From: an uncultured Bacteroidia bacterium
Lineage (GTDB): Bacteria; Bacteroidota; Bacteroidia; Bacteroidales; Prolixibacteraceae
Length of the DNA stretch: 64,000 nt
Reading direction: 5' to 3'
Assembly: GCA_903897145.1 (NCBI GenBank)
Contig: CAIUAN010000016.1
Span: 58,742 to 122,741 of the forward strand
Shown: in pieces, positions 53,923 through 63,467 of the stretch
Numbering within the stretch: position 1 is the stretch's first letter
Layout of the letters: each line of letters opens with the position of its first letter
The notes under the pieces: model-generated
Database searches by the model: none
Seen by the model: only the letters and a program-made list of their open reading frames with translations
Told to the model about the DNA's origin: nothing
Translations under genes and position numbers: made by a program

Positions 53923-54795
53923 TTAAAATTTTATTTCGCCTGGCATGCCAATTTTTAGTGAACCATCATTTGTCACTCTTATCTTTGCAGCATATACAAG
54001 CTTAACCCGTTCCTCTCTTGTTTGAATGATCTTTGGTGTAAATTCTGCTTCTGAAGAAACCCATTCTACAACACCAGAAGTCTCTTTTAACCCGCCACTG
54101 CTATCCACTATAACTTTTACTTGCGTTCCAAGCTTAACTTGCGTGAGCTGATTTTCACTAATATATACTCGTAGAATTAGATGGTCGATGTTGGCCATTT
54201 TATACAGTGATTTGCCTGGTGTCGCTAACTCGCCAGCCTGGGCGTATTTTTCGAGAATAATACCATCAATTGGAGCATTAATCGAACAAGCATTAATACG
54301 GTCATTTAAAACCGCTATTTGGGCTTCTAAGGCAGACCCATTTTTGTCTATTGTTATAAGTTGTGCTGAAAACGCTCTCTTTTGTTTCCCATAAAGAGCT
54401 ATCAATCCATCAATATCATCAAGTTGCTTTGGTGTTGCTGCACCTTCCGCTAACATTTTATGTATCCGAACTTGGTCTTTTTGAGTATTTGTTATTTGCT
54501 GATCAGACACGCCGATCTGGGCATAAAGACCAGCTTTTTGTGCCAAAATTGACTCTTTCTGTGCCGATAGCTGACTGCGTTGAAGTACAAGGTTGGTGGT
54601 GTCAGTAACAGCAACAAGAGTGCCTTTGGTAATTTTCTCCCCTTCATGGTAAGATAAGGCAAGTATCCTTCCTCCATTTTCTGCCGAGATAATCACTTCA
54701 TCTGTTTCAAAGTTGCCAAATCCATCAGATTTTGTTTGACGGCTTGCACAAGCAGAGAAGATCAGTAACAGCGAAAAATATACGATTGCTTTCAT
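53923..54795 (-). CDS. HlyD/YbhG-like membrane-fusion lipoprotein
   Basis: 290 residues. Lipobox FSAC with Cys16, then a lipoyl-like beta-hairpin (GGRILALSYHEGEKITKGTLVAV), a coiled-coil hairpin rich in Gln and Lys (QRSQLSAQKESILAQKAGLYAQ), and a second lipoyl half (INAPIDGIILEKYAQAGELATPGKSLY). It bridges the inner-membrane ABC part and the TolC-like outer-membrane tube. Confidence 0.92.
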   Translation of the reverse strand: MKAIVYFSLLLIFSACASRQTKSDGFGNFETDEVIISAENGGRILALSYHEGEKITKGTLVAVTDTTNLVLQRSQLSAQKESILAQKAGLYAQIGVSDQQITNTQKDQVRIHKMLAEGAATPKQLDDIDGLIALYGKQKRAFSAQLITIDKNGSALEAQIAVLNDRINACSINAPIDGIILEKYAQAGELATPGKSLYKMANIDHLILRVYISENQLTQVKLGTQVKVIVDSSGGLKETSGVVEWVSSEAEFTPKIIQTREERVKLVYAAKIRVTNDGSLKIGMPGEIKF

Positions 54796-54820
54796 AGTTT
54801 AATTCTTTTAGAGATTCTGA

Positions 54821-56092
54821 TTATTGCTTATTTCCTTTAATCGTGAGATAGTTTATAGAAGTCTGAGCCAATTGAATTTTATGAGTCTCCAGATTGGCTT
54901 TAGCTTGAAGCGAGCTGTTGAGGTCTCTAAGGTAATCTGCCGAAGTTATAACTCCATTTTTCAAGGCTGAGGCTGACCTATTGAGGATTTTTGTTTTAAT
55001 CTCTACAAGTTGCTCGTCACTTCCAATTAATTGACTAATTTTTTTTGCATTGTTCTCCTCTTGCTTAAGCTGTAGATGAATAGAACGACTGAAATTTTCA
55101 CTATTAATCTGAACAAGATCTTTTTGAAGCTTTAGCGCAGAGCGTTCTCGTTTACTCTTGTGCCAGTCCCACATATTCCATGATAATCCAGCCCCAATAA
55201 CATAGAAATCAGCAAAGTTATTGTCTAACATATTTAACCCTGGACGACCATATCCGCCCTGACCAAAAGCATAAATAAATGGATTTCGCGAATTTTTTAG
55301 CAACTCCTCACTTTTGCCGATCTTGGCTTGTTGAAGTGTGAAAAGTGTTAACTCAGGTCTGTTTGATTCAAGATTTAAATCAATTGTAGCCTGCAAGGGC
55401 TTGTTGTAAGTTGTTTGATCGGTGATCGTTTGCCCTGTTATGATTTCTAATAGTCCATTTATGGTCTGCGAAGTTGACTTTAACTCTATCTCTTGTTGAT
55501 CGGTCATGATATTCTCAGCCCTAAGCTGGTCTAAGTTGTTAGGTAGGGAGATTCCATTTGCGACGGCTGATTCAACTTGCTTGATCTGCTCCGCTAATGT
55601 TGACCTCTTTAGGTTTACAATCTCAAGCTGCTGCTGAATGATTAAGGCATTAAAATAAAGTGTATTTACGGTCTCTTTTATTTTGTATAACTCTGTTTCA
55701 TTCTGTTGTTTTGAGATTAACCGATCAGCCTCTTCCACTTCTTTGCTTTTCTTGGTCATTCCGCCATCGTAAATTCGCTGTTTAAGCTCAACATAAGTCT
55801 TATATTGGTCTTTTGAAGGTGGCGTTGGAAGTGTGATGCTTGGTGGCAGTTTTAAGGCTAGCTTGGTAACATCCGATTGCCATGAAGCTTTAGCCACTAA
55901 ATCAAATTGAGGAAGGTTATTGGTTTCTATATTCTGCTGCCTTAATTCAGATAGCTGATCCAGTATGCCTGCTTGCCTTAATAGGGGATGGTTTTTACGA
56001 GCTAGATTTTGACAGCTGTCTAAAGTTAACTCTTGCGCGTAAACCTGAAACGCAAATAAGATCAAGGGAACAAGTAAAAGGTTTCTTTTCAT
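54821..56092 (-). CDS. TolC-family outer membrane efflux protein
   Basis: 423 residues with signal peptide MKRNLLLVPLILFAFQVYAQ. Two long coiled-coil repeats, as in TolC; LYFNALIIQQQLEIVNLKRSTLAEQ and the corresponding second-half segment are visible. It overlaps the TetR stop by 4 nt (ATGA) and leads the efflux genes. Confidence 0.92.
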   Translation of the reverse strand: MKRNLLLVPLILFAFQVYAQELTLDSCQNLARKNHPLLRQAGILDQLSELRQQNIETNNLPQFDLVAKASWQSDVTKLALKLPPSITLPTPPSKDQYKTYVELKQRIYDGGMTKKSKEVEEADRLISKQQNETELYKIKETVNTLYFNALIIQQQLEIVNLKRSTLAEQIKQVESAVANGISLPNNLDQLRAENIMTDQQEIELKSTSQTINGLLEIITGQTITDQTTYNKPLQATIDLNLESNRPELTLFTLQQAKIGKSEELLKNSRNPFIYAFGQGGYGRPGLNMLDNNFADFYVIGAGLSWNMWDWHKSKRERSALKLQKDLVQINSENFSRSIHLQLKQEENNAKKISQLIGSDEQLVEIKTKILNRSASALKNGVITSADYLRDLNSSLQAKANLETHKIQLAQTSINYLTIKGNKQ

Positions 56093-56688
56093 ACTTCAAT
56101 AAGTTTAAACATCATATTTTTTACAACCTCTTTGCGCTCTTCAAGAAAGTTGTTATAGGCAACTTTATCATCTTGAAATAAAACCATTTGCAAAATAGGT
56201 CGGGCAACAAATGGGAAAACTAACATCCCCATTAAACTAGTCAAGATGTGCCGTGGGTCAACAACCGATTTGTTTGCTGATTCCACTTCATTGAAAAACA
56301 ACTTTAGAACTTTAGCTGGCTCCATGAAATTCTCAACCATTAAAGAGCTTAAAACTTTAGGATCACGATTAATTTCGTTGATTATAAAACTGGGTACATA
56401 TGGATTGGCCGTGATCAAGTCAATGTAATTGTCAATAAAGACTGTTAGTTTTTCTCGAGTGGTTGCACTTGAAAGTAACGTGTCTTTTAATTTAGCAAAA
56501 AATTTAGTGAAGATATCTTTGAATACCGCTTTAAATAGGTTCTCTTTATTTCGATAGTAATAGTGTAGTAAGGCTTTATTCATTCCAGCTTCGTCTGCAA
56601 TTTCTTGCATTCGAGCCCCTTCCATTCCTTTTAAAATAAAGACCTTGCGTGCTGCTTCGTAAATCTTTTCCTCAGTGGATCTGTCCAT
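56089..56688 (-). CDS. TetR-family regulator of the export operon
   Basis: 199 residues. N-terminal helix-turn-helix: KIYEAARKVFILKGMEGARMQEIADEAGMNKALLHYYYRNKENLF. The C-terminal ligand domain resembles CecR/YbiH-like regulators. It is the first gene of a seven-gene operon (tetR-tolC-hlyD-ABC-ABC-permease-permease), each step overlapping or a few nt apart, like the enteric cecR-ybhGFSR locus. It probably represses its own operon by binding the palindromes upstream. Confidence 0.93.
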   Translation of the reverse strand: MDRSTEEKIYEAARKVFILKGMEGARMQEIADEAGMNKALLHYYYRNKENLFKAVFKDIFTKFFAKLKDTLLSSATTREKLTVFIDNYIDLITANPYVPSFIINEINRDPKVLSSLMVENFMEPAKVLKLFFNEVESANKSVVDPRHILTSLMGMLVFPFVARPILQMVLFQDDKVAYNNFLEERKEVVKNMMFKLIEV

Positions 56689-56708
56689 TTTTGGCTCTTA
56701 TAATATTA

Positions 56709-56740
56709 CAAAACTAACATAAATTGGTGAATTGACCAAA
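56709..56740 (-). promoter_or_regulatory. tetR-operon promoter overlapping a palindromic operator
   Basis: On the minus strand TTTG (56740-56737), 20-nt spacer, TAGTTTTG (56716-56709), a full consensus match. The spacer and -33 contain TTGGTGAATTGACCAA (56724-56739), a 16-bp palindrome with one mismatched pair, placed where a bound TetR dimer would block RNA polymerase. Confidence 0.65.
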
Positions 56741-56743
56741 AAG

Positions 56744-56761
56744 TTTAACCATTTAGTTAAA
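56744..56761. promoter_or_regulatory. second palindromic operator candidate
   Basis: TTTAAC-CATTTA-GTTAAA: 6-bp half sites with 6-nt centre, just upstream of the -33 of the tetR-operon promoter. Spacing from the first palindrome suggests a double site. Confidence 0.5.
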
Positions 56762-56825
56762 TATATTTTTAATCATTACGGATTGGTTTAAATTAAATAT
56801 TCTATGAATAGTGGGCTGTATAAAC

Positions 56826-56864
56826 CAACAATCCCCGATGCGAAAATCGTATCGGGGATTGTTG
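56826..56864 (-). terminator. strong hairpin downstream of esterase gene
   Basis: CAACAATCCCCGAT pairs with ATCGGGGATTGTTG (14 bp, extended inside by GCG/CGT). It ends 20 nt past the esterase stop. The following T tract is short (GTTTATA), so a terminator with moderate confidence. Confidence 0.6.
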
Positions 56865-56883
56865 TGAATCAGTAAAGAAGTAT

Positions 56884-57804
56884 TTAGTGCAAGGTTGATT
56901 GCACGTAAGGCTCTTTCTTGTTAAATAAGTTATAAATAAATGATTTAACGCCTGTTTTATTTTCTTGATTTTCTGGTACTTCTGGGGCTTTTACAGGAGC
57001 ACTCTTAATTACAAGTTCTTTCTGAGCTTTATCATCTTTCGGTGTAGTAACAGCATTTGCTTTAGGGGTCCATAAGGAGGTGATCTCTATGAACTTTTCA
57101 TACGCATGTTTATGCTGACTAAGTAACCATTTATATATATTCTGATCAGAATAAACTTTCTGAATGCCATGTCCTTCTCCTTTTAAGACAGAGAATAAAG
57201 GTTTAGAGCCAATTTCTTCAAGCGCATGAACCATTTCTGTAGAACGCTTAAGATTTACTTTTTTGTCCACCTCGCCATGAAATACCCAGGTTGGCATATC
57301 TTTTAATGTCTCCACCATTGTGGTGTTTCCGCCACCACAAAGCGGCATAATTGCAGCAAAATACTCTGGATAACGAGAGGCAATATCCCATGTTCCAAAT
57401 CCACCTAGACTCATTCCCGTTAAATAAACACGTGATGGGTCAATGTTGTATTTGTCTTTTAATTCTTTGTAGAATGACTCGAACCAAGTTCCAGCTGTCC
57501 AATTTCTATTAGATGGGCACTGAGGTGAGATTACAATAGCATCAACACCCATTCCGCGCTCAAGATAGAAGGGAGGGCCGTATTTTTTTAAACGGTCAAG
57601 ATTATTACCCTTGCATGAACTTCCATGAAGATAAATAATTAATGGCCAAGCTTTTGCATTGCTTTTCTCATACCCATCTGGTAAGTACGCAAGGTATGGA
57701 TATGTTTTTGATTTCTCAACTGTCAAAGGAGAGTTTCCAACCGGTGTTTTGGCTGAAAGGGCGAGTGTAAAACTTAAAAGAGTTACCAGGGCTATTATTT
57801 TCAT
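56884..57804 (-). CDS. exported alpha/beta-hydrolase esterase
   Basis: 306 residues with signal peptide MKIIALVTLLSFTLALSA. Alpha/beta-hydrolase core: WPLIIYLHGSSCKGNN (oxyanion region), nucleophile Ser in YLTGMSLGGFGTW, acid Asp in FHGEVDKKV, His in GEGHGIQKVY. Resembles predicted periplasmic esterases of the phospholipase/PHB-depolymerase-like group that often sit in carbohydrate loci. A Lys/Pro-rich C-terminal tail is of unknown use. A minus-strand TAAATTTG at 57833-57840 may be its -7 box. Confidence 0.85.
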   Translation of the reverse strand: MKIIALVTLLSFTLALSAKTPVGNSPLTVEKSKTYPYLAYLPDGYEKSNAKAWPLIIYLHGSSCKGNNLDRLKKYGPPFYLERGMGVDAIVISPQCPSNRNWTAGTWFESFYKELKDKYNIDPSRVYLTGMSLGGFGTWDIASRYPEYFAAIMPLCGGGNTTMVETLKDMPTWVFHGEVDKKVNLKRSTEMVHALEEIGSKPLFSVLKGEGHGIQKVYSDQNIYKWLLSQHKHAYEKFIEITSLWTPKANAVTTPKDDKAQKELVIKSAPVKAPEVPENQENKTGVKSFIYNLFNKKEPYVQSTLH

Positions 57805-58055
57805 ACGTTGTCCTGTTAATGATTAAAGTACAAATTTAGCAATAATATCCTTAAAATGAAGCAGTATCACATTCTTTAGAATTATTTAACATTAAATTCG
57901 AAAACCTTTAAGTGGTAATTCTTTGTTCTTTAGTCTATTGCGAATTTTATTATTTATGCTTAATTTTTACCTATTCGCAGTTGTTTTTGTCGGATTATGG
58001 TGACTTTTAATTGTTTGGCGGTGTGAGTAGCGGTACCAAATTCTTGAATTTATTC

Positions 58056-58889
58056 TTATAAAAGTTCAGCGGCTTTTAATAGTAAATGCATCTCATCTCT
58101 CGTTTGCATAGCACTCTCTTCCGCTTTTAAAGCAAAATCTTGACCATTTGAAGCATAAATAATAGCTCTTGAAGAGTTTACTAATAAACCACATTGTTTA
58201 TTTAGGCCATATTTTGCAACTTCCTGAAGGCTGCCACCTTGTGCACCAACTCCTGGGACAAGTAAGAAATGGTTCGGGATAATTTTTCGAATTCCCGATA
58301 GCTCTTCGGCTTTGGTTGCTCCAATAACATACATTAGACTATTTTCATCTCCCCAGGTTTGCGATATTCGAAGTACTTTTTCAAACAATTTTTCAGAAGT
58401 TTGACTGTCAATGCCGAATTGAAAATCATACGCTCCCATATTTGAGGTTAAGGCAAGTAGGATAACAAATTTATCCTTGTAGACTAAGAATGGCTTGACC
58501 GAATCTTCACCCATATATGGAGCCACTGTTACTGCATCGAAGTTCATTTTTTCAAAGAATGCTCTTGCATACATGGTGGAGGTATTGCCGATATCGCCTC
58601 TTTTGGCGTCAGCAATTAGAAAGATATCAGGGTAATTCTCCCGAAGGTAGTTTACTGTTTTTTCTAAACTGATCCACCCATCGAGCCCTTCAGACTCATA
58701 AAAGGCCAGATTGGGTTTGTAGGCAACCGTATATTTAGCAGTTGCGTCAATGATTGCTTTATTGAACTCAAAAATTGGATCAGCGTGTTCTAGCAAAAAG
58801 GTTGGGATTTTACGAATATCTGTGTCTAATCCAACACAAAGAAAAGATCCTTTTTTTTGAATGTTTTCAAATAATTGCTGATTGTTCAT
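58056..58889 (-). CDS. pyrF: orotidine 5'-phosphate decarboxylase (type 2)
   Basis: 277 residues, the long PyrF type. The catalytic charged cluster is in [18 protein letters not shown], with LCVGLDTD at the start and [12 protein letters not shown] near the phosphate-binding site. It makes UMP from OMP. It is the last gene of the purM-prfA-pyrF operon, 34 nt after prfA. Confidence 0.96.
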   Translation of the reverse strand: MNNQQLFENIQKKGSFLCVGLDTDIRKIPTFLLEHADPIFEFNKAIIDATAKYTVAYKPNLAFYESEGLDGWISLEKTVNYLRENYPDIFLIADAKRGDIGNTSTMYARAFFEKMNFDAVTVAPYMGEDSVKPFLVYKDKFVILLALTSNMGAYDFQFGIDSQTSEKLFEKVLRISQTWGDENSLMYVIGATKAEELSGIRKIIPNHFLLVPGVGAQGGSLQEVAKYGLNKQCGLLVNSSRAIIYASNGQDFALKAEESAMQTRDEMHLLLKAAELL

Positions 58890-58923
58890 AGTTTTAATCC
58901 TTTATTTGGTTCTGAATTTTCTT

Positions 58924-60009
58924 TTATAGCTCTGTCTCTTTCAACCGTTCGGTGTTCTCTTCAACCCTTAATTTTTCTATTATCTCTTCAATGTCACCAT
59001 CCATAATGGCTGGTAGATTATAGACCGTAAGTCCAATGCGGTGATCGGTCATCCGTCCTTGAGGATAATTGTAAGTTCTAATTTTTGCCGATCGGTCACC
59101 CGTTGAGACCATTGTTTTTCTTTTGGAAGCTATTTCATCCATGTATTTCTGGTACTCCATATTGTAGATACGTGTCCGAAGCTCGCCCATAGCCTTCGAG
59201 AGGTTTTTAAGCTGTGATTTTTCATCCTGACACGTCACAACGATTCCAGTCGGAATATGGGTAAGTCGGATCGCCGAATAAGTTGTATTTACACTCTGTC
59301 CACCAGGTCCTGAAGAACAGTAAGTGTCCTTGCGAATATCCGACTCTCTTAGATCGATGTCGAACTCTTCGGCTTCTGGCAATACTGCCACGGTGGATGC
59401 AGAGGTATGTATCCGGCCGGCAGTTTCGGTTTGTGGAACACGTTGAACACGATGAACACCTGATTCAAATTTTAGTATCCCGTATACATTTTCCCCAGTG
59501 ATCTTTGCAACAATCTCTTTAAAGCCACCGGAGGTACCTTCAGTAGAACTTGTAACCTCTAATCGCCAGTTCATCTTATCACAAAATTTAGTATACATCC
59601 GAAATAAATCGCCAGCGAATATGGCAGCCTCATCACCGCCTGTGCCTCCACGGATTTCTAAAATGGCATTCTTACTATCCTCTGGGTCAGCAGGCACGAG
59701 TAAGAATCTAATCTCGTTCTCATGCTCTTTGATAATATTTTCACTGTCTTCAAGCTCTGCCCGAGCCATATCTCGTAAATCTTCATCTGATTCTTGGTCT
59801 AGAATCTCCTTCGCATCAGAGAGGTTTTTCAACATCTTCTGATACCGCTGAAATGATTTAACAAGCGAGTCAAGTTGTTTGTAATCTTGGTTTAACCTCA
59901 CATATCGCTTCATGTCTTTCATGACATCTGGGTCTGAGATTTGTTGACTAACCTCATCAAAGCGGATTTTAATTCCTTCGTATTTTTCTAATAGTGAATG
60001 ATCTGACAT
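58924..60009 (-). CDS. prfA: peptide chain release factor 1
   Basis: 361 residues from ATG 60009 (MSDHSLLEKYEGIKIRF). GGQ motif in CSSGPGGQSVNTTYSAIRLTH, and the RIHTSASTVAVLPEAEE segment typical of RF1. It releases peptides at UAA and UAG. A longer frame reaches 60054 but adds 15 residues not expected for the family. Confidence 0.96.
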   Translation of the reverse strand: MSDHSLLEKYEGIKIRFDEVSQQISDPDVMKDMKRYVRLNQDYKQLDSLVKSFQRYQKMLKNLSDAKEILDQESDEDLRDMARAELEDSENIIKEHENEIRFLLVPADPEDSKNAILEIRGGTGGDEAAIFAGDLFRMYTKFCDKMNWRLEVTSSTEGTSGGFKEIVAKITGENVYGILKFESGVHRVQRVPQTETAGRIHTSASTVAVLPEAEEFDIDLRESDIRKDTYCSSGPGGQSVNTTYSAIRLTHIPTGIVVTCQDEKSQLKNLSKAMGELRTRIYNMEYQKYMDEIASKRKTMVSTGDRSAKIRTYNYPQGRMTDHRIGLTVYNLPAIMDGDIEEIIEKLRVEENTERLKETEL

Positions 60010-60076
60010 GGACAAATAATTAAAACTTCGTGGTGAAATAAACAGAATTGGCAATCTAAGTTAAGCATTGGCTTTG

Positions 60077-61246
60077 CTAATATTCAAAAGTTCCATAGCC
60101 CGAGTGGATGGTAACCTTTTTGCCTGAATAAGACTCAACACGACCGATTATTTGAGCCTCAATATTGAAAGATTTAGCAATAGCAATGATCCCTTCAGCA
60201 GCTTTGGAATCTGCATAAAATTCAAAACGATGACCCATATTAAATACCTTATACATCTCCTGCCATGAGGTTTGACTTTGCTCCTGAATTAATTTGAATA
60301 ATGGGGGAGTATCAAAAAGATTATCTTTTATAACATGCACATTGTCCACGAAATGGAGCACTTTTGTTTGCGCTCCACCCGAACAGTGAATCATACCAGA
60401 AAGTGAATGCTTAAATTGTTCTAACACTTTCTTAACCACTGGGGCATATGTTCTGGTTGGACTTAATACAAGTTTTCCTGCATCTAAATCGGTCCCATTT
60501 ACTGGATCTGTTAATTTGCAGTTTCCTGAATATATAAGTGATTCAGGCACTGTGGGATCGTAGCTCTCTGGGTATTTTTCAGCAAGATAGTTGGCAAAGA
60601 CATCATGTCTAGCTGAGGTTAGTCCATTACTTCCCATTCCTCCATTGTAGCTTTTCTCATACGTAGCTTGGCCTGAAGAGGCTAATCCAATGATGCAATC
60701 GCCTGCTTTAATTCGATCGGCAGACACGACATCACTGCGCTTCATTCTGCAGGTAACAGTCGAGTCTACGATAATGGTGCGAACTAAATCTCCAACATCG
60801 GCCGTTTCGCCACCTGTCGCTTGTATATTTATCCCCAATCCTCTAAGCTCTTCGCATAGCTCTTCTGTTCCTTCAATGATCGCTGCAATGACCTCTCCGG
60901 GTATCAGGTTTTTATTTCTTCCAATAGTTGATGAAAGGAGGATATTATCTATTGCGCCCACGCAAAGCAGATCGTCAAGATTCATAACTATTGCGTCTTG
61001 AGCAATCCCTTTCCAGACAGATAAGTCTCCAGTTTCTTTCCAATAAAGATAAGCTAAGGCCGACTTTGTCCCTGCTCCATCGGCATGCATAATATTGCAA
61101 AATTCGGGGTCGCCCGTAAGATAATCGGGCACAACCTTGCAAAAAGCTTTAGGGAAAAGGCCTTTGTCAATATTTTTAATCGCATTGTGTACATCCTCTT
61201 TCGAAGCTGAAACACCTCTTAAATTATATCTGTTATTGGAATCCAT
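60077..61246 (-). CDS. purM: phosphoribosylformylglycinamidine cyclo-ligase (AIR synthetase)
   Basis: 389 residues, longer than the ~345 of E. coli PurM but typical of the long Bacteroidota form. Motifs: HADGAGTKSALAYLY, MNLDDLLCVGA, ATGGETADVGDLVRT, SSGQATYEKSYNGGMGSNGLT and the C-terminal MGHRFEFYAD. It closes the imidazole ring in purine synthesis. First gene of the operon with prfA and pyrF; its promoter at 61307-61337 has both boxes. Confidence 0.94.
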   Translation of the reverse strand: MDSNNRYNLRGVSASKEDVHNAIKNIDKGLFPKAFCKVVPDYLTGDPEFCNIMHADGAGTKSALAYLYWKETGDLSVWKGIAQDAIVMNLDDLLCVGAIDNILLSSTIGRNKNLIPGEVIAAIIEGTEELCEELRGLGINIQATGGETADVGDLVRTIIVDSTVTCRMKRSDVVSADRIKAGDCIIGLASSGQATYEKSYNGGMGSNGLTSARHDVFANYLAEKYPESYDPTVPESLIYSGNCKLTDPVNGTDLDAGKLVLSPTRTYAPVVKKVLEQFKHSLSGMIHCSGGAQTKVLHFVDNVHVIKDNLFDTPPLFKLIQEQSQTSWQEMYKVFNMGHRFEFYADSKAAEGIIAIAKSFNIEAQIIGRVESYSGKKVTIHSGYGTFEY

Positions 61247-61306
61247 ATTGACAGTCAGTGGTTTGCGCTATATTTTGCCTCTTTTGAATGTTTAAATGAG
61301 GCCTCG

Positions 61307-61337
61307 CAAAATTAATATCTTATTGCTATTTCTCAAA
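61307..61337 (-). promoter_or_regulatory. promoter of purM-prfA-pyrF
   Basis: On the minus strand TTTG (61337-61334), 19-nt spacer, TAATTTTG (61314-61307). The -33 box lies in the last codons of the upstream OmpA-family gene. Confidence 0.65.
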
Positions 61338-63335
61338 CTTCTCGTGGTAATCTGAAGATAATACTCGGAATTCCGTTCGACGATTGATTTGATGACAAAT
61401 CTCACGTTGCTTTTCATCTGACAAGGATTCAATGAATGCGCAAGTTAATGTGATTCCAGTTTTTAAGAATGGGTTGCTTTTGGCTAGTTTTTTAGTCACT
61501 TTCTTTGGTGAACTCTCCCCATATCCTTTTGCGACTAATCGACCTGGTTGTATCCCTTTTGCGATAAGGTAAGCAACGACTGATTGAGCTCTTTTTTGCG
61601 AAATTTCTGAGTTTACTGCATCATCACCTCGGCAATCGGAATGTGACATTAGTTCTATAACAATTGTTGGATTTAGAGTCAATAGTGAAGTTAGGCTATC
61701 TAAGGATGACTTTGACTCCGGAAGTAGATCAGTCTTTCCAAAAGCATATTGAATATTATCGATACTTATTGGGAGGTCAGCTGGATTCAAATCTAGTCGT
61801 ACTTGGAATTGTTTTCCCTCTTCCAAGCCTATTGTGGAGGCCGTAGTTTTGGCATTTAAAAAGCCTTTACGGTAGCCCGCAATAATGTATTCAACTTCAG
61901 GTTTTAATTTAAATTTGAACTTGCCATTCTCCGCTTTTACTTTAAGCATGGTGCCATCTGTCCCAATAAGTTTTACCGTGGCATCATTAATTCTTGATCC
62001 GTTCTCTTTGCTAAAAACATCGCCCTCGATTTCATAAACTTTAGGAGGAAGAACAAATGTATAGATATCGTCTTTCGAACTTCCTTCGCGGTTACTTGAA
62101 AATAATCCACGCTCTTCACCAGGATAAAAACTTATGGCAAAATCGTCTCCTGTTGAGTTTAACGGAGATTTAAGGTTTTCCACAATCCATTTGTTTTGTG
62201 CATCTTTTTTTGCTGAAAATAGATCTAATCCGCCCATTCCAACGTGCGCATTTGAGGAGAAGTATAGCGTTCCATCTTCGCGGATATAAGGAAACATTTC
62301 ATCTCCGGATGTGTTTATCTCTGGTCCGGCATTTATTGGTTTTCCCCAAGAATTTTCTTTTAGTTTGGTTGCATACCAGATGTCTTTTCCCCCATAACCA
62401 CCCTTGCGATCAGATACAAAATAGAGTGTTTTTCCGTCAGCAGATATAGAGGGATGAGCCAGCATTAAAGAGTCTGCACTAACTTTTATCTTTTTTGGCT
62501 CTCCCCAAATTCCTAAAAGCTGCTTCGAAGAAAAGATCTCCGAACTTTCCTGATCTGATTTCTTGTAAATACAACGGGTGAAATACATCTCATCTCCAGC
62601 TTTATTGAAAGACGCGGCGCCCTCTTCGTCAAAGGTATCTATAATTTTTTGATCATCAATTAGTTGCGGCTTATTCCAACGTTGCTTTTGAAGATTGTAA
62701 GTGCTCAGGAATAAATCAGCAGAATATTCTCCAGTAATCGCACTTTTTAATTTTCCCGTAGCACCTTTTCGTGATGAGGTGAAATAGATCTCATTGTCAT
62801 GAACACCAGCATAAGATGCTGAAAAATCATTGTAATAGGAGTTTATCGCTTTCAAGTTCTCAATCTTATATCGCGTAGGTGCATTGATCCATTCGGTTGT
62901 TTTTTTTGAAGACTCAATGCCATTTAAAGCCATCGGATCATTTGGAACTACAGCTAAATAAGCCGAATAATTTGTAATTGCCTCTTCGTATTTTCCATTG
63001 GCACGAAGAACTTCGGCATAATGCAGCCAAATAATATTATCTCCAGGGTTATGGATTAAGGCACTTTTAAAATAGCTTTCAGCACTTCTATATTGGCCAA
63101 TCTTATAATAGGCTTCAGCAATTTTAAATTGAATCAACGCTTTCTTTTGACGATCGGAAGTTTTCATGTTAACTTTCCTGAGCGCACTAATACTTTTATA
63201 GTATTCTCCGATTTGAAATGAGGTTAATGCTTTCTTAAAGTGATACTTTACGCCGCATGAGCTTAAACATCCAAGTAGCAAGTAGAATAATAAATATTGA
63301 ATTCTTTTTGTCGCCTTTTGCTTTATTCTAGTCAT
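61326..63335 (-). CDS. PorE-like OmpA-family lipoprotein (TPR, beta-propeller, CRD, OmpA)
   Basis: 669 residues. Lipobox LSSC with Cys27. Domains in order: TPR (residues ~35-145), PD40/WD40-like propeller (about 165-430, blades with the word HPSISADGKTLYFVSDRKGGYGGKDIW), a carboxypeptidase-regulatory-like domain (IEGDVFSKENGSRINDATVKL...), and a C-terminal OmpA peptidoglycan-binding domain (ELMSHSDCRGDDAVNSEISQKRAQSVVAYLIAKG). Length and order match PorE of the type IX secretion system (about 670 residues). Related paralogs exist in the phylum, so the T9SS role is likely but not proven. A minus-strand -7 box TATCTTTG is at 63366-63373. Confidence 0.87.
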   Translation of the reverse strand: MTRIKQKATKRIQYLLFYLLLGCLSSCGVKYHFKKALTSFQIGEYYKSISALRKVNMKTSDRQKKALIQFKIAEAYYKIGQYRSAESYFKSALIHNPGDNIIWLHYAEVLRANGKYEEAITNYSAYLAVVPNDPMALNGIESSKKTTEWINAPTRYKIENLKAINSYYNDFSASYAGVHDNEIYFTSSRKGATGKLKSAITGEYSADLFLSTYNLQKQRWNKPQLIDDQKIIDTFDEEGAASFNKAGDEMYFTRCIYKKSDQESSEIFSSKQLLGIWGEPKKIKVSADSLMLAHPSISADGKTLYFVSDRKGGYGGKDIWYATKLKENSWGKPINAGPEINTSGDEMFPYIREDGTLYFSSNAHVGMGGLDLFSAKKDAQNKWIVENLKSPLNSTGDDFAISFYPGEERGLFSSNREGSSKDDIYTFVLPPKVYEIEGDVFSKENGSRINDATVKLIGTDGTMLKVKAENGKFKFKLKPEVEYIIAGYRKGFLNAKTTASTIGLEEGKQFQVRLDLNPADLPISIDNIQYAFGKTDLLPESKSSLDSLTSLLTLNPTIVIELMSHSDCRGDDAVNSEISQKRAQSVVAYLIAKGIQPGRLVAKGYGESSPKKVTKKLAKSNPFLKTGITLTCAFIESLSDEKQREICHQINRRTEFRVLSSDYHEKFEK

Positions 63336-63438
63336 TTGTTAACAGATTAACTATTGCTTGATGGACAAAGATAAACCTATTGGTAGATTATTGTAAAGCA
63401 AGTGAAGAAATATTTTTCGTGAATTGGCCGAAAGATTG

Positions 63439-63446
63439 TACCTTTG
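63439..63446 (+). promoter_or_regulatory. -7 box for the cyclophilin gene (decides start)
   Basis: TACCTTTG, exact TAnnTTTG, 21 nt upstream of ATG 63468. It overlaps the start of the longer open frame (63444), which is therefore unlikely to be used. Confidence 0.45.
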
Positions 63447-63467
63447 GGACTTTTAATCGAAATAATT

